Of a stretch of 8,516 bases of DNA, positions 1 through 5,050 are shown in pieces. Each line of letters starts with the position of its first letter. The first letter of the stretch is position 1. The DNA comes from Sutterella sp. UBA4713 (GTDB taxonomy: Bacteria; Pseudomonadota; Gammaproteobacteria; Burkholderiales; Burkholderiaceae_F), in NCBI GenBank assembly GCA_002404465.1, contig DHJT01000047.1, forward strand, positions 24,237 to 32,752. The letters run 5' to 3'. Below the pieces are notes generated by a model. The model did no database searches and was not told where the DNA came from. It was given only the letters and a program-made list of their open reading frames with translations. Made by a program: the position numbers and the translations under genes.

Positions 1-55
1 AAATTTCCCAAAAAATTCAGCAAGAAATTACAACCGCGTCAATCCTCGTCCCGTT

Positions 56-928
56 TTACGGGTGTTGATGCACGCGTTTACTCGGAATACTCGATAAAAC
101 CCCCGCACCGAAAATAAGTGCCATACCGATTAATGCATCGGATGTCAGCGTGTCCCCGAAGAGGAAAACACTTAAGAACTCAGCCATCGGGATCGTCGAA
201 AAATGAAAACACGCGGTAATCAGAAGATTCCCCTTGGCGTAGGCCTGCGTCATCGTAAGTTGCGCCAGTGTTGAACAGACTCCGACACCCAGAAGCATCA
301 CCCAAAGAAGGTTTCCGTGTGCCCGAAATCCTCCCTCGAAAACAAAGACACCGGCCAGTCCCCAAAGCGTACTCACGAGCATAAAGTAGAAAACAATCCG
401 GGCGGAAGGTTCTCCGAGGCTTCCGAGCTTTTGAACCGTCATGAAGATAAACGGGGCCAAAACACCGGTCACAAGAGCCGTCAGTGCCCATGTGAGAGTG
501 TCGGAACTGACGGTCGGGTGCATCATGATGCAGATTCCGATAAAACCCAAAAGAACGGAAAAAACCAAAAGCCAAGGGACGCGCTTTCCGATTTTCAGAT
601 ACAGAACGATTGTGGTCAGTGCGATGAAAATCGGCCCGGAATAACTTAACGTAACAGCCGTTCCGAGCGGCAAATGAGCCGTTGCCGCAAACCAACAGGT
701 AAATGCAACAGCTCCGCAAATCGAGCGAAAAACATGTCTTCCCGGGTAACGCGTCTTAAAGGAGATCTTCTCCAAGCGCATGACAACGGAAATAAAAATA
801 AGCGTCAGAAACGCGCGAAAAAAAACAATCTCAAAGGTTCCGGCTTCAAGAGAACATTGCTTGACAAGAGCGGACATGCAGGCAAAGAAAAATGCCGCCA
901 CTAACATCCAAAGAGATTGGAGCATCAT
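56..928 (-). CDS. EamA/DMT-superfamily inner-membrane transporter (probable metabolite exporter)
   Basis: This 290-residue protein is nearly all hydrophobic segments, consistent with about ten transmembrane helices. It has the two-fold repeat of the drug/metabolite transporter superfamily: a first EamA-like half at about residues 5-137 and a second at about 147-283. The first half contains FFRAFLTLIF and the region ending LSYSGPIFIALTTIVLYLKIG. The second has MTQAYAKGNLLITACFHFSTIP and FLFGDTLTSDALIGMALIFGAG, the usual places of EamA hallmarks. Family length is normally 280-310, so the gene looks complete. The substrate cannot be read from sequence; relatives move amino acids, nucleosides or other small metabolites. 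The start is uncertain. ATG ATG at 928-923 has no convincing Shine-Dalgarno, and Met8 (907) would still precede the first helix. It lies 81 nt after infC behind a terminator, so it is probably a separate unit. Confidence 0.88.
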   Translation of the reverse strand: MMLQSLWMLVAAFFFACMSALVKQCSLEAGTFEIVFFRAFLTLIFISVVMRLEKISFKTRYPGRHVFRSICGAVAFTCWFAATAHLPLGTAVTLSYSGPIFIALTTIVLYLKIGKRVPWLLVFSVLLGFIGICIMMHPTVSSDTLTWALTALVTGVLAPFIFMTVQKLGSLGEPSARIVFYFMLVSTLWGLAGVFVFEGGFRAHGNLLWVMLLGVGVCSTLAQLTMTQAYAKGNLLITACFHFSTIPMAEFLSVFLFGDTLTSDALIGMALIFGAGVLSSIPSKRVHQHP

Positions 929-930
929 AA

Positions 931-959
931 ATTACAAAAATCCAGAATGCTTAAAGCAA
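931..959 (-). promoter_or_regulatory. Candidate promoter for the DMT transporter
   Basis: TTGCTT (959-954), a 17-nt spacer and TGTAAT (936-931) resemble a sigma70 promoter just after the infC terminator. The -10 box ends only 2 nt before the first possible ATG (928). Transcription would then start at or inside the annotated start, implying either a leaderless mRNA or use of Met8 at 907. This is a weak match in AT-rich DNA. Confidence 0.3.
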
Positions 960-960
960 G

Positions 961-990
961 GAAAAGAAACCCCGACCTAAGCGATCGGGG
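961..990 (-). terminator. Rho-independent terminator after infC
   Basis: On the minus strand CCCCGATC and GGTCGGGG form an 8-bp stem (one T-G wobble) around the loop GCTTA, followed by TTTCTTTTC. On the plus strand the wobble would become a C-A mismatch and no T tract follows, which fixes the direction. It begins about 20 nt past the infC stop and should end the thrS-infC transcript. Confidence 0.88.
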
Positions 991-1009
991 GCTCTCTTTT
1001 GAAAGAACG

Positions 1010-1570
1010 TTACTTTGTCGCAGGAACAACCGCCGGCTTTTGAGCCGGTTTCTTTTTCGAGCGCGGCGCCAAAACCATCGTCATCTGACGCCCCTCAAGC
1101 TTGGGCATCTGCTCAACTTGCGCAATCTCACTTAATTCTTCGCGCAGGCGATTTAGAACTTGCATCCCGATGTCCTGATGCGCCATTTCACGACCCCGGT
1201 AACGGAGCGTAATTTTCGCTTTATCACCGTCTCCCAAAAAGCGCTTGACGGCACGAAGTTTCGTTTGGAAATCATTTTCATCGGTTGCGGGACGGAATTT
1301 AACTTCCTTGACCTGCACAACCTTCTGCTTGGACTTGATTTCCTGAGCCCTCTTTTGTTCCTGGTACCGGAACTTGCCGTAGTCCATCAAACGACACACC
1401 GGAGGCACGGCGTTCGGTGCGACCTCAACAAGGTCAACATCAGCGTCCATGGCCATTCGAATTGCCTCTGCAGTCGGCACAATACCGATCTGCACCCCAT
1501 CGACCCCGGTTAAACGAACCTGAGGTACCCGGATCTCACGATTGATCCGGTGCGTACGTTCTTGAGCTAT
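1010..1570 (-). CDS. infC: Translation initiation factor IF-3, with a rare ATA start codon
   Basis: IF-3 binds the 30S subunit, blocks premature 50S joining and rejects wrong initiator tRNAs and start codons. From the first ATG/GTG-type start (GTG, 1495) the protein would lack its conserved N-terminus. Reading upstream in frame gives IAQERTHRINREI and then VRLTGVDGVQIGIVPTAEAI, the normal IF-3 N-domain start. An in-frame TAA at 1594-1592 limits the extension. The only plausible start in between is ATA at 1570-1568, seven nt after AGGGAG (1583-1578). This gives 186 residues: N-domain to about residue 80 with VDLVEVAPNAVPPVCRLMDYGKF, a helical linker rich in K/Q/E, and a C-domain with VKEVKFRP, GDKAKITLRYRGREM and EGRQMTMVLAPR. 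A Lys/Pro/Ala tail of about 19 residues ends it. E. coli infC uses AUU and is autoregulated through it; the same control is inferred here. It follows thrS by 44 nt. Confidence 0.95.
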   Translation of the reverse strand: MAQERTHRINREIRVPQVRLTGVDGVQIGIVPTAEAIRMAMDADVDLVEVAPNAVPPVCRLMDYGKFRYQEQKRAQEIKSKQKVVQVKEVKFRPATDENDFQTKLRAVKRFLGDGDKAKITLRYRGREMAHQDIGMQVLNRLREELSEIAQVEQMPKLEGRQMTMVLAPRSKKKPAQKPAVVPATK

Positions 1571-1577
1571 GTCAGTA

Positions 1578-1583
1578 CTCCCT
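1578..1583 (-). promoter_or_regulatory. infC Shine-Dalgarno that decides the ATA start
   Basis: AGGGAG lies 7 nt upstream of ATA (1570) and about 80 nt upstream of the GTG at 1495. No ATG, GTG or TTG is found in frame between the upstream TAA (1594-1592) and the conserved IF-3 N-terminal residues. The strong site therefore points to ATA as the initiation codon. Confidence 0.8.
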
Positions 1584-1614
1584 GAAAACGATTAGTCGGA
1601 CCGCTTGCTCACTG

Positions 1615-3540
1615 CTACTGCCAAGGATCTGTATTGACTCGGTTTTTATCCAGGTCGACAACCTTAGCAATAAAGTCTTCAAGCGGCATTACGCCCAAAT
1701 TCTTGCCTCCGCGCGCACGAATGCTCACCGTACCGTCGTTCTTTTCCTTCTCGCCGACGACCGCGATGAACGGGTGCTTCTGCAGGCTAAGTTCGCGTAT
1801 TTTATAATTGATTTTTTCGCCGCGCAAATCCTCTGTAACGCGCAACCCGGCTTGTTTCATCTTCGCGACAACCGAGCGAGCGTAGTCAATCTGAGCATCG
1901 GTAATGGAAGCAACAGCCACCTGAACGGGACTTAACCAAACAGGCATCGCTCCGGCATAGTGCTCGATCAGCATACCGATCCAACGCTCCAAGGACCCCA
2001 AAACCGCACGATGCAACATCACAGGAACCTTACGCGTGTTGTCTTCGGCCACGTACTCAGCCCCTAGGCGTCCCGGCATCTGGAAGTCCACCTGAATCGT
2101 ACCGCATTGCCAAGAACGGCCGAGGCAATCCTTCAAATGGTATTCAATCTTGGGACCGTAAAAAGCCCCCTCGCCCGGGAGAATATCGTACGGGACTCCG
2201 CAAGCCTTAAGGCTTTCAATCAATGCCTCTTCGGCCTTATCCCAGGCCGAGTCCTCGCCGATACGCATCGCAGGACGCGTGGCAATCTTGTAGCTGATAT
2301 TGGTAAAACCGAACGTCTTATAGACCTCACGCACGATACGCGTATAGTTGACGCATTCGGAAAGAATCTGATCTTCCGAGCAGAAAATATGTCCGTCGTC
2401 CTGCGTAAAGCCGCGCACCCGCATCAGACCGTGCAACGAACCGCTCGGTTCATTTCTGTGGCACTGTCCGAATTCGCCGAAACGCATCGGCAAGTCACGA
2501 TAACTGCGAAGCGCCGCGTTAAACAACTGAATATGTCCAGGACAGTTCATCGGCTTTAACGCGTAGTAGCGATTTTCCGACTCAGTGGTAAACATGTTGG
2601 AGCGATACTTGGCCCAATGACCGGATCTTTCCCATAGTGAACGATCCAGAAGCTGCGGCGCCTTAACTTCCAGATAGTCGTTATCCTGATAAATACGACG
2701 CATAAACTGTTCGACCACCTGCCAAATGGCCCAACCCTTAGCATGCCAGAAGATCATGCCCGGCGCTTCATCCTGCAGATGGAATAAATCCAATTCCTTG
2801 CCAAGTCGACGGTGATCGCGCCGTTCGGCCTCCTCGAGCATCTTCAGGTAGGCATCTTGTTCTTCTTTTGTCGCCCAAGCCGTACCGTAAATGCGCTGAA
2901 GCATTTCATTTTTGCTGTCGCCGCGCCAATAGGCACCTGCCACCTTCATGAGTTTGAAGACTTTGAGCTTTCCGGTACTCGGCACGTGGGGTCCGCGGCA
3001 AAGATCGGTAAAGTCGCCCTGTCGGTAAAGGGAAATGATTTCCCCGGCCGGAATCGATTCGATGATTTCCGCCTTGTAATGTTCTCCGATCCCCTTAAAG
3101 TAAGCGATAGCTTGCTCACGAGGCATTTCAATTCGGCAGATGGGAATATCGGCCTTAACAAGTTCATGCATCTTGTCTTCAATGACCTTCAAATCCTCCG
3201 TCGTAAATGGGCGTTCAAACTTAAAGTCGTAATAAAACCCGTTTTCAATCGACGGTCCGATCGTCACTTCGGCACTCGGGAAAAGCTCCTTGACAGCCTG
3301 CGCCATCAGGTGTGATGTCGAATGACGAATCACATCAAGTCCCTCAGGATCTTTCCCTGTAATGATGCAAACCGTCGCGTCCTTATCAACAATCCGACTC
3401 AAGTCAACGAGCTTTCCATCAACCTTTCCGACAAGGGCAGCTTTAGCCAAACCGGTTCCGATAGACTCGGCAATTTGTTTGACCGTAACAGGCGCGTCGT
3501 ATTCGCGTTTAGAGCCGTCTGGCAACGTAACGGTAATCAT
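1615..3540 (-). CDS. thrS: Threonyl-tRNA synthetase
   Basis: This class II cytosolic enzyme joins threonine to tRNA-Thr using ATP. The open frame runs from an ATG at 3567, but the likely start is the ATG at 3540. That ATG is 6 nt after GGGAG (3551-3547), gives a protein of 641 residues (E. coli has 642) and begins MITVTLPDGS, like other ThrRS. Counting from it, TGS is about 1-63. The editing domain follows, with HxxxH at 73/77 and the CRGPH motif near 181-185, so mischarged Ser-tRNA clearance should be intact. The catalytic core contains NCPGH, CHRNEPSGSLHGLMRVRGFTQDDGH, GTIQVDFQMPGRL and MLHRAVLGSLER. Zinc ligands are Cys333, His384 and His510. The anticodon-binding domain, with ITDAQIDYA and DLRGEKINYKIRE, forms the last 105 or so residues. 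An upstream attenuator probably controls it, and infC follows in the same unit. The ATG at 3543 is a possible alternative start. Confidence 0.97.
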   Translation of the reverse strand: MITVTLPDGSKREYDAPVTVKQIAESIGTGLAKAALVGKVDGKLVDLSRIVDKDATVCIITGKDPEGLDVIRHSTSHLMAQAVKELFPSAEVTIGPSIENGFYYDFKFERPFTTEDLKVIEDKMHELVKADIPICRIEMPREQAIAYFKGIGEHYKAEIIESIPAGEIISLYRQGDFTDLCRGPHVPSTGKLKVFKLMKVAGAYWRGDSKNEMLQRIYGTAWATKEEQDAYLKMLEEAERRDHRRLGKELDLFHLQDEAPGMIFWHAKGWAIWQVVEQFMRRIYQDNDYLEVKAPQLLDRSLWERSGHWAKYRSNMFTTESENRYYALKPMNCPGHIQLFNAALRSYRDLPMRFGEFGQCHRNEPSGSLHGLMRVRGFTQDDGHIFCSEDQILSECVNYTRIVREVYKTFGFTNISYKIATRPAMRIGEDSAWDKAEEALIESLKACGVPYDILPGEGAFYGPKIEYHLKDCLGRSWQCGTIQVDFQMPGRLGAEYVAEDNTRKVPVMLHRAVLGSLERWIGMLIEHYAGAMPVWLSPVQVAVASITDAQIDYARSVVAKMKQAGLRVTEDLRGEKINYKIRELSLQKHPFIAVVGEKEKNDGTVSIRARGGKNLGVMPLEDFIAKVVDLDKNRVNTDPWQ

Positions 3541-3546
3541 CATGCA

Positions 3547-3565
3547 CTCCCGGGGAATAATCCCC
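3547..3565 (-). promoter_or_regulatory. thrS ribosome binding site with small hairpin
   Basis: GGGAG (3551-3547) is the thrS Shine-Dalgarno, 3 nt before the ATG at 3543 and 6 nt before the ATG at 3540; the second spacing is better. Directly upstream, GGGGA and TCCCC form a 5-bp stem with loop TTAT (3565-3552). The longer-frame ATG at 3567 overlaps this hairpin and has a T-rich sequence, not a Shine-Dalgarno, in front of it. Confidence 0.6.
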
Positions 3566-3575
3566 ATGAAAAATC

Positions 3576-3603
3576 AAAAAAAAGTGCGACCTTGCGGCCG
3601 CAC
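3576..3603 (-). terminator. Attenuator terminator in the thrS leader
   Basis: On the minus strand GTGCGGCC (3603-3596) and GGTCGCAC (3591-3584) pair over 8 bp with one G-T wobble and a GCAA tetraloop of the GNRA type. Eight consecutive Ts (3583-3576) follow. The thrS start is only about 33 nt past the T run, leaving little room for a promoter plus leader. Transcription of thrS should therefore have to pass this terminator, which makes it an attenuator rather than a plain end to the tRNA transcript. Confidence 0.88.
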
Positions 3604-3649
3604 CTTCAATTTACAAAACCACCTGCCCGGCCCCTTTAGCGGAATCGGG
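3596..3649 (-). promoter_or_regulatory. Competing hairpins (strands 1:2 and 2:3) of the thrS attenuator
   Basis: Hairpin 1:2: CCCG (3649-3646) pairs with CGGG (3629-3626), an A-C mismatch follows, then TTCC (3644-3641) pairs with GGGG (3634-3631) through two wobbles. The loop GCTAAA holds the leader stop codon. Alternative 2:3: GGCCG (3632-3628) pairs with CGGCC (3600-3596), the 5' arm of the terminator, extended after a two-base bulge by CA with TG. Formation of 2:3 would destroy the terminator. Strand 1 begins inside the last threonine codon, so a ribosome stalled on the Thr run would cover it and free strand 2. Pairings were found by eye, without energy calculation. Confidence 0.7.
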
Positions 3650-3686
3650 TTGTCGTTGTTCGCTGGAACTGACAACTGTGGTTCAT
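3636..3686 (-). CDS. thrS leader peptide with four consecutive threonine codons
   Basis: This short ORF of 16 codons plus TAA encodes MNHSCQFQRTTTTRFR. GGAG (3695-3692) lies 5 nt before its ATG, an ideal spacing. Residues 10-13 are ACA ACG ACA ACC, four threonines in a row, which is very unlikely by chance directly upstream of a threonyl-tRNA synthetase gene. The peptide itself probably has no function. Its translation should report the supply of charged tRNA-Thr, as ThrL does for thr biosynthesis and PheM does for pheST in E. coli. Low threonyl-tRNA would stall the ribosome on the Thr codons, favour the antiterminator and raise thrS transcription. The ORF is too short for normal gene calling and falls in what would be annotated as intergenic DNA. 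The sequence is direct; the regulatory role is inferred. Confidence 0.85.
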   Translation of the reverse strand: MNHSCQFQRTTTTRFR

Positions 3687-3705
3687 TTCATCTCCAAAAT
3701 CTCTT

Positions 3706-3782
3706 TGGTAGGCACGATTGGACTCGAACCAACGACCCCCACGATGTCAACGTGATGCTCTAACCACCTGAGCTACGTGCCT
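3706..3782 (-). tRNA. tRNA-Val (anticodon GAC), CCA encoded
   Basis: The minus strand folds into a full cloverleaf. The acceptor is AGGCACG with CGTGCCT (7 bp) and the D stem GCTC/GAGC closes a GG-containing loop. The anticodon stem TCACG/CGTGG (one T-G pair) holds loop TTGACAT, so the anticodon is GAC and reads GUC/GUU valine codons. The T arm is GTTGG-TTCGAGT-CCAAT. The discriminator A (3709) is followed by genome-encoded CCA (3708-3706). The gene has its own promoter upstream. The leader-peptide Shine-Dalgarno starts only 10 nt after CCA, so the tRNA is probably cut from a transcript that continues into thrS. Confidence 0.96.
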
Positions 3783-3794
3783 AAGAGGATGCGA

Positions 3795-3823
3795 AATATA
3801 GCCGCTTCCCGAAAGGATTGCAA
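3795..3823 (-). promoter_or_regulatory. Sigma70-type promoter for tRNA-Val and probably thrS-infC
   Basis: TTGCAA (3823-3818), exactly 17 nt, then TATATT (3800-3795) lie 12 nt upstream of the mature tRNA 5' end. A start around 3788-3786 would leave only a few 5' nucleotides for RNase P to remove. It follows the terminator of the relA unit directly. No other promoter of similar quality is visible before thrS. Confidence 0.78.
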
Positions 3824-3837
3824 GCTTTGTTACTAAG

Positions 3838-3867
3838 AAAAAACTCTGTCCCTTGTTCCGAAACAGA
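3838..3867 (-). terminator. Rho-independent terminator after the relA-MFS unit
   Basis: On the minus strand TCTGTTTC (3867-3860) pairs with GGGACAGA (3852-3845) over 8 bp with two T-G wobbles and loop GGAACAA, then G and six Ts (3843-3838). It lies 19 nt past the MFS stop codon and just before the tRNA-Val promoter, so it separates the two transcription units. Confidence 0.78.
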
Positions 3868-3886
3868 AAAGACACCGCACCGTCAC

Positions 3887-5041
3887 TTAATTTGTCATCT
3901 GTCGAGAAAGTCGGGATAGAACGGCATTTCCGAGACTTAGGGCAAGGAGCAATCCCGAAACAACGCCGAAGACAGCGTCATACGACGTCCTATGGGCCAA
4001 AAAACCGAAAATCGGCGGACAAAAGAGCAACCCTGTATACCCGATAACAGAAACAATCGATGCCGCTCGAGCAGCCGAAAGTGACGATATGTGGCCGGCA
4101 ACGCCGTAAAGAACCGGACAAATCGGTCCGATTCCAAGACCGGCAACAGCAAAACCCAAAAGCGGGAAAACAACGCCCGGAGTTGCAATAACAAGGCCCA
4201 TACCGACAAGTCCGACAAAAACTCCAACAAAAAGGATTCGCGCTACGGAAAATGACTGCCGAAGTACGTCGCTTGACAGACGGCTAGCCAGGGCACAAAT
4301 CGTAAAGACGGCATAGACGGATCCGGCCAATCCCTGACCCGCACCTTTTTCTTCTGCCAGTAACAATCCGCCCCACTCTCCGCAAGCGCCTTCCGAGGCG
4401 AAGGCCAAAAACACCAACAGTCCGCATAAAACAAGTGCTCCCGGTATTCGCGCTTTCTCCGAAGACCGCTCCTTACTTTTTTCAATTGAATCCGGCAAGG
4501 CATGACGCACGGCCCAAAATATCGGAAAAAGCATCGCGATGCTCGGGATAAGAAAGTTAACCCAGACTTCGATGCCGAACGTAGCAAACAAGGCACCGAC
4601 AACGGACCCGAGAGCGCCGCCAATTCCATATCCTGCATGCAAAGTTCCGATAATCGGTCGATAAAACAAACGCTCAATCGCAATGCCTTGAGCATTCATC
4701 GCAACGTCCGTCAGGCCGATGCAAAACCCGATAAGAGCCATCACGCAAAAGGCAATTAAAAGCCCCTGACACAACGGAACAAGGCATAGGCCGACCAACT
4801 GTAACGAAAGCACACTCAGGAGAAACGGGCCCGATCGTGTCCGTCGCATCAAAACCGGAGCCGCCATCAAGCCCAAGACCGACCCGATACCGAGCGTCAA
4901 AAGCAGCAGCCCCAATTGACTCTGATTGATTCCGAGCATGAGTTTGACGGCAGGAAGGCGTGAGACAAAAAGCCCGTAAACAAATCCCGGCACAAGGAAG
5001 AAAATTAATGTGGCACGCCTGACAACAAAAAACGATACCAT
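3887..5041 (-). CDS. MFS transporter, YbjJ-like
   Basis: This 384-residue integral membrane protein has about twelve hydrophobic segments, split by a charged central loop at about residues 181-199 (DSIEKSKERSSEKAR). DVAMNAQG at 112-119 and the acidic pattern SEGACGEW at 216-223 are what I recall as typical of the YbjJ group of the major facilitator superfamily. E. coli YbjJ is the named member, and its substrate is not established as far as I know. Basic pairs after helix 2 (MRRTRSG, 65-71) fit the MFS A-loop. The ATG is 9 nt after the relA stop with only a weak GAGCAAG-like site, so translation may depend on ribosomes finishing relA. It shares the relA transcript and has a terminator behind it. 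Sugar, osmolyte or drug export are all possible. No functional link to ppGpp can be read from the sequence. Confidence 0.88.
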   Translation of the reverse strand: MVSFFVVRRATLIFFLVPGFVYGLFVSRLPAVKLMLGINQSQLGLLLLTLGIGSVLGLMAAPVLMRRTRSGPFLLSVLSLQLVGLCLVPLCQGLLIAFCVMALIGFCIGLTDVAMNAQGIAIERLFYRPIIGTLHAGYGIGGALGSVVGALFATFGIEVWVNFLIPSIAMLFPIFWAVRHALPDSIEKSKERSSEKARIPGALVLCGLLVFLAFASEGACGEWGGLLLAEEKGAGQGLAGSVYAVFTICALASRLSSDVLRQSFSVARILFVGVFVGLVGMGLVIATPGVVFPLLGFAVAGLGIGPICPVLYGVAGHISSLSAARAASIVSVIGYTGLLFCPPIFGFLAHRTSYDAVFGVVSGLLLALSLGNAVLSRLSRQMTN

Positions 5042-5050
5042 CGGACTTGC

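Noticed and set aside
1..55. Possible terminator after the DMT transporter in the A/T-rich window start
   Set aside because: AAATTTCCC and a run of As are present, but no stem of useful length with a T tract in the minus direction could be drawn. The window ends too soon to judge.
2107..3315. Long plus-strand ORFs of 150 and 167 codons inside thrS (2107-2559 and 2812-3315)
   Set aside because: They lie fully antisense to highly conserved ThrRS coding sequence, have arginine- and histidine-rich translations with no recognisable domain, and have no good ribosome binding site that I can see.
3683..3691. ATG AAA TGA mini-ORF just before the thrS leader peptide
   Set aside because: Its ATG directly abuts GGAG with no spacing, so it is unlikely to be initiated. 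The ATG at 3686 has the correct 5-nt spacing and opens the Thr-rich frame.
3576..3705. T-box riboswitch or E. coli-type tRNA-like operator upstream of thrS
   Set aside because: Only about 130 nt separate the tRNA end and the T run. There is no stem I with specifier loop or clear T-box sequence, and no tRNA-Thr-like anticodon arm. The GGTGCGG before the terminator is only a passing resemblance.
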